A DNA stretch of 64,000 nt from Hymenolepis diminuta. Taxonomy: Eukaryota; Platyhelminthes; Cestoda; Cyclophyllidea; Hymenolepididae. The stretch spans positions 3,715,033-3,779,032 of the forward strand of contig CAADRB010000008.1 of assembly GCA_900708905.1 (NCBI GenBank), in the 5' to 3' direction. The position numbers were made by a program, and so were the translations under genes. Positions 1 to 12,440 of the stretch are shown one piece after another. A model generated the notes under the pieces. That model was not told the DNA's origin, ran no database searches, and saw only the letters and a list, made by a program, of their open reading frames with translations. The stretch's first letter is position 1; the number at the start of each line of letters is the position of its first letter.

Positions 1-879
1 AAGACAAAAAACTTTAACAATTTTTTCTCCTGCAAAGGCATCTGAACAAGAGGAACGGCAGACAGACCAATAAGATATGAAATGGGGAAGGGAACATAAT
101 AAGCTAGTAATGAAGTCAATGCATCGCAAGTCTTTCTTTACTTGAAATCGGGAGCATTAAGTTGTCAATATTTTCAAATAGGGGAGAATTCTCCAGTTAA
201 TATCTTAATTTCTAACCTTCATCATCTGATCCCCAGGTTCGTGAGTGAGATTATGTTCACTATATTCAGAACGTGCAGACGGTTTATTTATCTCCGCGGT
301 TAGTCGTGCTACTCAATTTATTTGTTAGATATTCTGGCATAATCATTAAGTGTTCTGTTACTAAGATTATCAGAAGAACTCTACCTAATCAGGGCTTTGA
401 AATTCAAGGCTGTCTGTATTCTCAAACGTAACTTGTATTCAAATTTATCTCATCATATTACTGTATTTCTCTTGTAAACTATCCTGGTGAAATGCATTAG
501 ACGCATTCGTAACCGATCTTTCATTTCATATAATATGGTAAAGGATCTATATGAAATTCTTGTTGACGTAGAATATACGAATTTGGTGATAGGTTAAGAT
601 TAATTGCAGAATATCATCTCTCAGGGAGTTTGGCAAATCATTCTACTCTTGGGGAATTAAGATTGTCAGTCCAATGGACGATTATTAAATGAGCGAGCAG
701 CAAAATAATAATTCCAGAAATCTTAATTTTATCTAGCCAGTTTATTAAAATTGTGTGTATGCTATGATTTTGCTTACATTTGGACCGATCTTCAACCATC
801 ATTATAAGGTATCCCTTTATTGGAGAAAACGATGTCATTTTGAAATTCGTACGACTGTTAAGAAAAACTTGGAGCTTGA

Positions 880-1975
880 AATGCACTTTAAAAACAGGAC
901 ATGAAGCTGTTAGTGGTTGAAACTTATATTTTCTTTTAACACAACAACAAAAAATACCGATTAAACTAGGTTTTATTCTATTTTTCTTCCTTCGGCTTCT
1001 ATCGCCCACTCAATTCGACTCCGAAAGTGACTGCAAGCTTTGATCAGACCAGGTGGTCTTTATTGATGTCCTCCATTGCTCAGACTATTGATTCCATCAG
1101 GGAGAAGGATCTGGTGTTATGAGGATACTTATTAACTTCCTTCTCAACTACGCCCGACCCTACATCACCCCGCTCCATTCCATATGTAATAATTCAAAGA
1201 TTGGGGTTTGGTAAACAGTTAGGAGGTGGCCATAAGTTTGGTGTGATGTGACATGATGATGAAAATTCTCGGACATCCATCCAATTCTAGGTTTTGAGTT
1301 TTACGGGATGGAGCCGAAGGTGGTAAGGAGACAGGTGGAGGGGTTGGTGTCTTCCACTGGCTACGCTGCCTATCCAAGACGGCTTTACAACAATGGTTTA
1401 AAGAGTCTCTACATAGCCATCTATCATTTCATGAGTTGACTGCTTCCTCCTGGTGGAAATTTCTTGGTCGGAGAGGGACCAAAGAAATCTCTGTTCTTCT
1501 GGGTACTTCAACTTGTTTAAGAGTCATTTTGGACGCATTCAACCATGCTCTTCAGCTGTTTTTGTCAACACAAACTGACGACCTTGTCTAAGAATGTATA
1601 ATGAACGGCACTCCTTATTGCTCCGTCAGATACTTAAAGATCCTAGGGAAGATGTCACGCATTGATTTCCCAGGATTTTCATCTATCATGCCATGCAGCC
1701 GTCTGACAAACTCAGTTGTTGTGAGTGAGTCAGCAGAGCGTTGACAATATTTCTGTTTTCTTTTCATCTCCATCCTTTTCATTCAGTAGCTCCTTTCTAA
1801 CTTTGCAAATTTTTTAGAAAGCTTACATTTTCCAAATTGACATATTTTGCTTTTATAGGCACTTCTCATTGCATTAATTTTAGTAGTATCTCCTATGAGA
1901 TCTTTTGATATAAAAATACGTGAATTATTATCAAATTAGTTTAAATTACGAAAATATAGGTGTCCTTTGATACTT
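880..1975 (-). pseudogene. Tc1/mariner-type transposase relic, copy 1
   Basis: On the minus strand, broken frames resemble a mariner-like transposase of the IS630/Tc1 superfamily: FVRRLHGMIDENPGKS, then MSENFHHHV and, near the end, KDHLVQ and FRSRIEWAIEAEG-like text. The segment 1430-1745 is a near-exact reverse complement of 29030-29350 (copy 2), and similarity continues to about 1970 on one side. The 3' end (about 880-1050) is shared with copy 3. Relative to copy 2 it has lost about 150 bp right after DGYV. It has many stops and frameshifts and is inactive. Confidence 0.8.
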
Positions 1976-4900
1976 TATGTACTCTGTATATTATTGTCCA
2001 CTGCAAGGCAAAATTATCACTTTATATCATGTGAGAGCAACCAAACTCAAGTAACAGTAGATCGTTCGATGAGAGATAAATAGAACGGGATTGAATGAAG
2101 ACTGAAAATGAAGGCGGAATCTCTTTTTATTGATATTTACATTATCACTAATGCCTTAATGAATTGTTCAATGCTCTATTTTCTGAAAATTCAAATTTTG
2201 CCATTTTTCCTCTGCATTACTCGGTAATTTCTTGTCAACAGCATCCAGTTTTTATTGCCCAGAGGTTTACTTTGACGGTTAGTTATACCTTTTCTATGCA
2301 TTTTTGCTTAAAAGTTGACTTCATTTTTGTGAGTAAGTCTAAATTTTGGTCCATTAAGGGTGCCACGTTATATTTGCACTTTTCGACAAGTGATTGATAA
2401 GTTTAAGAAGATCATGCGATGAGCATATCATTTTTACTTTTCGTAAAACATGATTCAATGACATGCCTGTTCAATTGCAACACGTCTAATTTACTCAAAT
2501 TACAAGTTCTGGAAATTAAACTTTAATTTGTTGTTGATTTCTAAAAATTCTGAAATTAGAAAATAATAAAAGACTCTTTCAATATTTGAATTCAAACCCC
2601 GTGATTTTTATTGAATATCCTGTTAAAATTTAGCCTCAATAAATGGTTCATTATAAATTTCTGAATCAGCCTTATCACCTCCCAAATTTTTTTTATTAAG
2701 CCGATTTGAATATTCTCTGGTACTCGCCACTTCTATGATCAGTAGCTAATCAGACAGCCAATCGGTTTCTTAATTCAAGGCTGTATTTAGAAAATGTTCA
2801 TTTTGTTGTTGTGTTATCTGTATTTTGCCTATTTTTCAAATCTTTATAGATCGCTGGAACAAAGTGATTGATAAATTTAACGACCATTTACGATAATCGT
2901 TAGATCTCAACTACAAAATAATAGGAAAAATAATTTCATAATGATTTCTGGAGATTTTACTTTTAGTCACGATTTTATTTATTCCTTTTAGCTTGAGCAG
3001 TTTGAAAATGTTCAGGAACTTATTAATAATTCAGTGGGTAATTCATTTAATGACTAATTTCATCCCTCCTTATGGTCATAAAAACAATAATTTTATTCCT
3101 TCTGAGTGAATCTCGAGGGATAACATCCAATCTTGGTTATAAAAAAGAGAGGCGAAAAATGAACCACCGTATTTTATAGTGTTTCCAGCTAAGGGTGAAA
3201 AAATTGATTTTTATATTCTGTTTGGAGTAAAAGGATGCCTTAATTAATCTTGAGGTAGCAAAATTTAGTACTGACAACTCAAAGAAACCTTAAGAAGGAA
3301 AATAGTAACCACGATTGAAGTAAACTTATTACCCAATCTCACTGGTGTAATAATGATGGAGAGAATAATATTTGGCTGTGAATTTCTTAGTCAGAGACAA
3401 TAACCTTCTAAGATGATTTGTCAAATTATTATTATTGACAGGAATAATATAGTTCTTCATAATGTTTGAAAAAATTATCAAAATTTTGCATTATTCAGGA
3501 AAGTCTATCTGTCAATATCACGATAAACAGAAGGAAAAGTATGTAAAAACTAAGAATATAGCATTTTAAAGGAACAAAAATATCTCTTAAAACCAGGCAA
3601 TAATTAGCTCCAAAGATATTCTCGACAAAGGATTGAATATGAATGGTAAGATTAAAAAATTGTGAATCTCCTTATTTATGTAAGTACGCCTGTCATGAAT
3701 CGATACTTGTGAAATCTTACATCTGGAATTACTAAGCCTGTAACTCTGGCATATTGCACCAAATCCCGAAAATCCTACCTATCACTAACTGAAAATTTGT
3801 TAGAATCTACTATAAATAGTCTAATATAAAAATAAATGTAGGCCCGGTACAAAATTACAGCACTTAAAAACGATAAAAGATTTTCCATTCTAACTGCTTC
3901 ATTTAGTTAATTTCTGTGAAAAAGTCGCGCATTTTAAGAAAATCGCCATAGAACGTTCTCATTTACGAGAGATTTATTAATATCCAGATTCATTTGTAGC
4001 CAACAGCCCCTAAGTCGTCATGATTTGAAGGCTTCATGACCTCCGTGTGTTTAATACCTACTATTTCGTCTTAAAAAATCTAGTGTGTTGAATGGATAAT
4101 TCATTGACCAGAACAGTTTACGAAATCATTACGAAACTTCATTGGTAATATATTTTCTGGTCGTTTTATCTAAATAAATGAGCTAGACGCTAAAGACATT
4201 TTACTAACATTATAAACAAGGTTACACATTTTAAAATGTATTTCCGGATGGATGAATAAAGTATTTATGAAAATTGTAATATACGTTATATTATTATTAT
4301 TATTATTATTACTCGCAATATTAAAAAACTTTACAATTTTTTATTGTGAGAAACAGCAAATGATAAAGAGGAGGGGATTAAAGAGATCCAGGGATTAATT
4401 TTAAGGTGTCAAAGAGCCTTGTTTTATTTAATATCTGCGTTCGGGTTGTACAATATTCACTGAATGGACAATTCATTTTTCACTATTCAAATTTCACGAT
4501 TCGTTCCTAGATTGCAGCAAATGGTTGCCAACGATGTAAACGATCGGTTTACAGTTTTATATAGCCGAGAAGAGACAGCTAGAAAATTTTAATATCGGTT
4601 ATTTTAGTCGCCCTTCTCAAACGTATTAAATATGTGTAATTAGATTTGGATTTCGGCGAAATAATACAAGACATGCAAAAGTCTTTTCAGATTAAACCAC
4701 TATTTACACTATTTAGAGGCTTTCTCCAATCAATGTTCCAGCTAAGTATATCTGTTTTATAAGGAGGGTCTTGAGTTGAAATAGCGAAATCAGACAGTTT
4801 AATACCCATAATAACTCAGTTACTAACTGTGGAGAATACTAAGCTTATGTCAATCAGCTGTCAATCATTATGAGTGACAAATAAAGCCACTTTTCGTGCA

Positions 4901-5833
4901 GAATTTCTTTGCTGTTTATAGTCTGTATAGGCAACTGGACTTAGAGTAATATTACTCTTTAGATTTAACTATAAATTAACTTCACGAAAATTTCTGAAAC
5001 CTAAAAATGGGGTTTAGATAACACAACTAAATCGACTACACTAATTAGCATTGTAAATAACATTTTAAGATCATAATAATACTGTTTTCACACAAAAGAG
5101 AAGATAAGCACCCCAGGAGGTTTTCGAATAATTTAAAAGCAATCTCCAGTTTCGTTATCGGTTTGTCACTTTCTTAAATGAATTTATCTCGACAGAAGAA
5201 ATACACGAGTCACCAATCTGTTCTATATTTAATTATTTGCTTATAAATTAATAAGAATTAATTGCTCCATTTAATCTACTAAACTATCGAATACATAAAG
5301 TGAGTCAAACGCTAAATCCAAAACATACTGTGACATTTAATCCAAAATAAACTAATACTTAAATCTTTAATTATGACGTAAAAATGCCCAAGACGCAAAA
5401 ATTCCCTGTAGATTTGCCGTGTTATCTTGCACATAACCAAAAGCACAAACGAAACTCAGATTTTATTCACGATATTATGCAATACAAAACCATTTCCACC
5501 TAATTAATTCCCTTAGAAATCAGCTTCTAATCAAATTTTCGCACTTACATCAGGTTCTGACAGTCTGCCTTATTTGAAAATATCCAACACCATAGTAAAC
5601 TCTAAATTATGTTAGTGTAACATAAAAAGAAGAGCGTTAATATGCACACCAGTAAAGCTTTATTTTGCCTCTCTGTCTAGTTTTTTTCTATGAAATGAAG
5701 TTATTTGGGACACACCGAACACATCCAGCAGCAGTAGCATTAGGCGAATGGAATAAAAAAGAGAGTAGGAATACGCATATAGAGAGAGAGAAGGAGAAAG
5801 GGATGAGAGATAGAGATACAAGGGAGTCTCCTT
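1976..5833. other. No gene seen
   Basis: AT-rich sequence downstream of the elongase, with only short frames and the (TTA)n tract. Frames such as 2164-2397 lack splice context and protein-like composition. Confidence 0.6.
4288..4311. repeat. (TTA)n microsatellite
   Basis: About eight TTA/TAT units in a row. Confidence 0.9.
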
Positions 5834-5839
5834 TTTATT
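5834..5839 (-). terminator. Poly(A) signal of the elongase gene
   Basis: AATAAA on the minus strand, about 20 nt after the TAG stop of the elongase. It implies a very short 3' UTR. It is the nearest canonical hexamer, and cleavage was not verified. Confidence 0.5.
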
Positions 5840-5859
5840 GAGAATTTTGGCAAGCGCAT

Positions 5860-8800
5860 CTATTGACTCTTTTTAGTCTCGTCCCCACTATCCTTCTTCG
5901 ATTTCTTTGCATCTTGATCATTATTATGCTTCAATTCGCCTTCAACTGCGTTCTTATTTATCTCTACTAGTTTCTTTGCTGCAGCGATCTTCCTTGGTTT
6001 TATGTATGCCTAAAAACACAGAAAAAAAAAGAAACAGTTAAAAACGCAAGTATTTAATTGCCTTTTACCTGCAACCAATAAAATAGAATAGAAGAAGGTC
6101 ATTTCTAACTCTTATGTCAAAAACAACCCAAATTATTCTCACATGAGTCGGATGTAACTTCAGAACATGGGAAGAACAAAAGAATACAGAGAAAAAGACC
6201 ATCCTGTGCTTATGTGTTCTTATATGCTAATTAACATAACTGAATAGCATCTGTTAAGCATCTAAGTGATATTTAAATATAAAACTGTGCAATTCTAGTC
6301 TTGAAAGGCCAGAATTCACCTAAAAATCTTTCAAACCGTAGAACTATTTAAGTTTTTGAGTTTCAATATCCAACCAGACTTAAATGCAGTTGGTCATGAA
6401 GATCTTCAGATGCTTTAATGCTCAATAGCTTGCTAAGATATCGAAAGATAAAATTCGAACACAAATTGTTCGAGTGAAAATATGGTTATGAGATCGTTAA
6501 GAATTGCATACGCAGATAGATGAAAAGACCACCGAGAACTGTCAAGAGCAGAGGTACTAATAATGTGGTTCAGAACGGTTTAATGCTTAAGTGCAACTCG
6601 AATTTAGAAGTGGAGATGTATTTCAATCACCATATAAATTGTCAGGTTTATGGTTGACTTCATCGTGCCGCGGTAAACAAAAAATAGATATTTTTAGAGA
6701 ATTAAGTGAGCAAAAAAAGATATTATAATCAAGGTTCTAGCTTTCATTTCCGAATTCACTGATATTTTGGAATCCGTTATTTTTTAAGCCGATCCAAGAT
6801 ACAACGTTTTATTTAAATGAAACCTCTGACATTGCATTAACTCGAAATAACCGGATAAGCTCAATATCATATGACAGAAACACGGTGTTTTCAACACAGT
6901 CCGAGGAAGCCAGCATGGAATATTCGAGAATACTTGGAGAATCAAACCGGGACGTCGTTCAATTATGCACACTAATTATGCAAACAGCACTGATTTAATC
7001 TAAAAAGAGTTAAAATTAGTTACGAATATTCAAGTCATCAAATGAATTCGAAAGCAGTCACTCAGGTTTATATTGTGTGAACAATCTTCCATTGGGCTCA
7101 AGGCTCAAAAATTCGGGCACATCATTCATAAACTACTGACTCATATTTCTACTAATATAATCAGCAAACTCATTCAATTTCATAATAGGATACTTCTATA
7201 AACCATTAGATAGCAACATTTTCCAAATGGTATAGGATTGAATTAATGACTAAAATCATAATCCAAAACCCTTTCAGGAAGCCCCTTTAAAACTCACCTG
7301 ATAGTAGAAATGAGAGAAGAGAATCAGGAAGATAAAAGCATAAGAAATGATCCACCAACCGAAGAGAATTGGGTAGTCACAATCCTTGAAGAAGAACAGT
7401 TGAGTAGTATGAGCAATAACAATGATAAACTGCAGGATCTGTGCTGTGGTCATGTATCTAGAAGAGCAAAATAAAAAATGGGAGAATATTAGAGTTCGAT
7501 CACATATATAGTTTTCTCTTGAGAGTAAAAATAGCCATAACAGACGCTACTATGGGATGTTGGTTAGAAAGTTCTCTTAAATATTATTCCCTGAATCACG
7601 CCAGGGGGATAAATGGTTGAGAGTACATGAGCACCAAAGTGTGAGAATGATGTGACAGTAATGAGACTCGCAGAAAATATTTCAGAGAGGGTGCATGAGC
7701 TCGTAATATCTGGTGCACGCTGCACTCAAAGTTGAAAAGAGAATGAGCAGACCAATTTAAAAGCTAAGTGTATGATTATACAATTGGATAGAAGGAGTAC
7801 TGCTTATCAGACTATGGGGAAGAGAGGAGGAGGTTAGAAAATGATTACCCGATCTTGTTAATGGGATGCAATCATATGATAATGGAGAATGAATATATAA
7901 AATGCGCATGTGATAAAAAGGACTAATAAATAAGCATAAGGATAGAGAACTATAATGAATCATGGGGTATTATGGATGACACTAGCAACTGTCAGATGAA
8001 AAAGGTTTAAATAATACGAATGAGTAGCGTTCCAATTCTTAAACTAAAATGTGCCAAACATTTCCATTCAGACTAAATTTTTATTCGGTCTAAATGAATC
8101 AATATAAAAATGGCACAATGACGAATCTTTTGGTGCTCAAATAATCAGCCGAAAAAATACAAAACCACTGAAAGCAACGTTGAAAAGTTCGGAATCATCT
8201 AATTAATTTTACGGGTCGAAAATTCAAAGTAGTATACGACAATGTGGCTTATCTAAACGAACTGAAAGTGATTACACCAATTTTATACAGGACTACGAAA
8301 TATTTATTCCTATTATATCAATACTAATGGTAGATACGAACAAGAAAATTAAAACGGCTAAATCCTACTTATCATGTGGCGATAAGACGCCAAAATGGTG
8401 ATATTACCATTTCGAAAATCGATTTGCCGGATAAGAAACTTTAGGATAACAAGTTTAAAATTAATCGCAGACGGAAATTTATTCATAACCTTCAGATGAA
8501 CATCTGAAAACACTTTTCCTTATTGGATTAATGGGTTTCATTAGGCCATGAGACAATTATTAGGAGAATTAAAGTTATATGTAACCGAGACCAAACTGTA
8601 GTGAATTAACTAAAATGACTTAAAGCATAAATATGCCGCAAAAGGCTACAAATAGAAGAGGAAATTGAGAACAAAGTTCTTTTATCTTAATTTGTCCTCG
8701 GACAATTGTTGGAAAATCATTAACATTACCTTAGTAGCATTAACACTGAAAGAAGCTTAAAGAAAATTGACATTTTAATTAACTGGCTTTGAAGACTACT

Positions 8801-9579
8801 GTTACATATATTTTATTCACAACCAAAAATTCAGTTAGCTCAATGAAAGTCTGCCTAGGTCGCCAATAAAGCCGGTTGAAATTAGAAGAGAGAAAAACTC
8901 ACTTCTTCCACCAAAGATAGGGGTAGAATTGAGGGCCAGCCGCAGCAAGCGCATAATAAGTGTACATCCACACATGGATGAAACTGTTGATTAAGGCATG
9001 GAAGGTGCTAAAACCACCTAAAAATTAAGCAAAAGCACGGTTAAATAAATAAATTTAACTAATATGAGACTAACCAGGCACGAATTTGACACCGAACCAC
9101 CAAGATGCAGCCATTACTGCATGATGAAAAACATGAAGGAAGGTGATGAGCTGAAATTTACGCCTGAGAACAAAGAACACGGTGTCTGCAAGTTCAATGA
9201 GCTTGCTGATGTAGAAAACCCAACAAGCTCTAGCCATTCTGAGTGCCTGTGGATGCATAGAAGGATCAACGGGTTGACACCCAAGAGTATAGCTCCCGAA
9301 AATCCATCCAGCAACTGAGAATTCATGCACCAACCAGAGTGAAAGAGCCACCATGCAGGCGTTGTAAAAAACCATAATGTTGCGGATTTCAAAACCAGAT
9401 GAGCGCTGAGCCATCACTTTTTGACCATACCAGACTACAAAGAGATAGACTCCAACTATGCCAAAAGTTGGCATAGGGCTGGCCATCATTGCCCAATCGG
9501 AGACACGAGGATCTCCACTTTGGAGCATTTTATTGTAAGTTGCTTTCACTTGTTCTAATAATGGGCTTGTTTCCTGCAT
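5860..9579 (-). CDS. Very-long-chain fatty acid elongase, ELOVL1/4/7-like (4 exons, 309 aa)
   Basis: Exons on the minus strand are 9579-9075, 9017-8903, 7457-7298 and 6009-5860; all introns are GT-AG and the phases match. The product is an ELO-family condensing enzyme (3-ketoacyl-CoA synthase) of the ER membrane, which adds two carbons from malonyl-CoA to long acyl-CoAs. Visible hallmarks are CQPVD in the N-terminal half, KLIELADT (K126, E129, D132, T133), the catalytic histidine box HVFHH (H149, H152, H153), [10 protein letters not shown] and MYTYY, followed by several hydrophobic membrane segments. The length is normal for the family. CQPVD and the overall match favour the ELOVL1/4/7 group over the PUFA elongases ELOVL2/5, but chain-length preference cannot be read here. 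The C-terminus is lysine-rich and ends KKSQ, fitting a KKXX ER-retrieval signal. An AG lies 8 nt before the ATG (TTTTAG then CTCCACC), so the mRNA is probably cis- or trans-spliced just upstream of the start. Confidence 0.95.
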
Positions 9580-11339
9580 GGTGGAGCTAAAATTAAATCG
9601 GAGTAAATTAAATGTTCCCGAAGTATAATAGCATATTCAGCAACTTGTTTAAGTTTTGAAGATTTATGTAAGTAAAACAAATCCAACATTTTAAGTTGCT
9701 TTATACAAACAAGTGGTATACCAATTTAAAAAAAAAACTAAAAATAATAAGACAAACTCTTTGGACAAACGTAAACGGCACACACGACAAATAGAGTACC
9801 AGTAACCACTTAACCAATCGAATAGCTTGTTACTTCATTTATATGCTCAAGGGCATTTAATAAATTGAAATGACAGACTAAAAGGCCATTTTAAAAGGTT
9901 ATTGTAAGATTCGAATGGAAAGCTTCTGTATTCTTCTATTTTTAAAATATGATTTTTAACTGGACTAGACCTCTTAAAGTATTTATTATATTTTAACGGT
10001 TATACTATATTAATGGAAAGATGGTCATCAGATTTTTTTAAAATTTGCTATTCGGAATATTTTCAAGAGTGCATTTCATATTTCAAATTTAAAATCATTA
10101 TTTTTAATCAGTTAATATATAATCTTCCTTATCCCCAACCTATATATCGGGGAAAAATATGTTATATTGCAAACAATTTATACTAAGCAGTTTTCTTCAA
10201 GATATTCGTAAAGGAAAATGCAAATGCAACTCTTCTTATGGCATTGAACTTAAAATTTTGTTTCAATAATGAGATTGCGATCTGGTTTCATTGTTGGATT
10301 GGCATGAATTTTCCGAAATCTCTTGCATTTTAAGTGCCTTTAATTGGAAAGACTGAAATTTATTGACTTATATAATATAAAATCAATCGTTTGTTTTAAT
10401 TAGAATGTGAAATTCATAAGTCTAGTACATAGTAAAATTTTCATTTTTATCAACACTGATTATCTCGTTCTTAAATAGGGCAGACATTAGATTATCCTCC
10501 TAAAGATAGATATCAAAGGTCCTAAAGCCAAATTGTTTTTATTATCCTCCGTGAAAAAGCAAAAAAATTTACCATTTTTAATCACGGAGAGCGTTTAATC
10601 AAAAGGGTTGATAGAAGCTATTTAAGTAACCACGGCAATTTTTTGGAGTAAGTTGAGAATCAAAGTCATGCTGCATCGGGACTCTAAAATCATCAGATTG
10701 TCTGCATTTTATTTTCCTTCATCAATGCTTTTAATTACTCTTTGTCATTGCTACATTAAAATTCCAGGAGAAATATTTTCATATCAATTCATAACAACCC
10801 TCTTTTCACATATCTCTTGTAGCAGCCACTAATCGGGCAAGAAATTCCATCATTTTATGGAACTTCTGAGTTTTAGTGCTGGTTTGTTCGCCAATGTCGT
10901 CTTATGCAATACACATTTGCAAAGAATCGATGACACGAGTGTCCTTAAAGATTATTTCTCTTCCTCTTAAGTATTTTATCCATGGTTGGTGTTCAAGTAA
11001 GTACAGGATAGATTTCTTATTAGGAATCTGCATCTAAACTGCGTCCTTTTTCTTACGGAATAGATACTTCGCATCGCATCGAACTGTCTAAACTGCTCTC
11101 TTTGTGAGAAACTTTAGATTTTCCCAATTTCGGTGATTAGAAATTCAATAAAGTTTAGTAATTTTACCTCTTTTTTGTGCGGACCTGCCCAAAGATTAAG
11201 GCTACGTTTCTGCAATTATACGGTGAGTTTTCTCAGAGGCACTTTTTTAGCCAGCACTTTAAAACCCATTTGTCATCTACTGTATTTGGGTCCAGCTTCA
11301 TCTCCCGACAGTGATCTGTGTTCTATCATCCACCATGCG
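9580..11339. other. Elongase upstream region, no further gene seen
   Basis: Presumed promoter and 5' UTR of the minus-strand elongase. No TATA or other box could be assigned with confidence, and only short frames are present. Confidence 0.5.
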
Positions 11340-12440
11340 ATAGTCAATAGTCAATAAACAATATGGAGGAACAGGCTCGATGAATGTTCCCAGCAGATTT
11401 ACTTGAGTTTTAATCTAAAGCACTTTTGATCTTAGAATTGGCCTCAGTATCACTAGCCGTCTTTCGAGTCTAACGATATTAAGTCCTATGAGATCGTTAG
11501 CTAAGCCTTTACCATTCACAGAATAATCAGACTAGGTGTAGGAACACACTCGAAAAATTCTGTGTTCAGCTGACAGACGATATGACTGTTCTAGATCTGA
11601 ACCTACGTATATTCAGATTGTATTTTTCATGCACCATTTTCATGATATATCTGTCTAGGTTCAATTTGCTTCTTCACAGAAATTTTTCAGCACGTCCAGA
11701 CATAAGTCATCTGCATATTCCATATGCCCATGTAAACACTCACTTTCTTCAGAACTCGAGAGTCCGATTTTCAAATTCTTGCATTTTGCACAGACTTCCT
11801 CTAAAACACTTTGGAGTACTTTGTTAAAATTCGTAGGACCCTGTTCAGATCCTTGTCTGACACCCCTCTCTATGCAAAATACTTCACTTGAGTTCTTTTA
11901 TGGTCTTTTGGAACATCTACGGGTTGTATAAAGCAGTTGATTACGTTCTTGGGTAGCTTTATTTTACACAGTCTTTTTTTTGTTGTAGGGACGGGTAGTG
12001 GATCAAGGTCAACAAAAATAAGTATTGTCTTAAGATGCCGGTCGATAGCTTCCTGTATTACCGCCAGAATGGGCTGTTCTGTAAAAATTCCAGCACAAAA
12101 TCCATATTGAATATTTGATAATCATTCACTAATAGATAAATTAAGCTTTTCACAGATCATTGACGCAAAATACTTCCCCACTGTGTCAAGAAGGAAAATA
12201 CATCGGTCATCAGCTGGATTAGTTCTTACTCCCTTTCCCTTGTAAATACCGATTACTTTAGCGTCTATCCAGAGTCGGAGTATTGGGAATCTGTCCTGCC
12301 AACAGTCGTTAAAAAAAGTAAGCAATTGAGTATCTACTGCAGGTCCCTGCACTTAATAAGTTTGGATTGAAAGCCATCAGTTTCAGGATTTTTACAAGCT
12401 TCCAATCTTCTATTTGTAAAGACGATTACTAAACACTTCA
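11340..12440 (-). pseudogene. Non-LTR retrotransposon (LINE) reverse-transcriptase relic
   Basis: On the minus strand the clearest frame (12352-12122) reads FNDCWQDRFPIL...DAKVIGIYKGKG followed by NPADDRCIFLLDTVGKYFAS and ICEKLN, the classic order of a LINE reverse transcriptase before its catalytic domain. Upstream text (about 12440-12360) fits the preceding HYAEVF...NP.LL block. Downstream, frames with stops resemble the QYGF...E.PILAVIQEAID segment and F-V-D-L-D, where the F-x-D-x-x-K-A motif would lie. The copy is heavily decayed. The exact ends are uncertain. Confidence 0.6.

Noticed and set aside
638..1009. 123-codon minus frame
   Set aside because: It overlaps the 3' end of mariner copy 1 and reads through its tail; not an independent gene.
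9064..9392. Frames on both strands overlapping elongase exon 1
   Set aside because: They are shadows of the strongly supported elongase exon in other frames.
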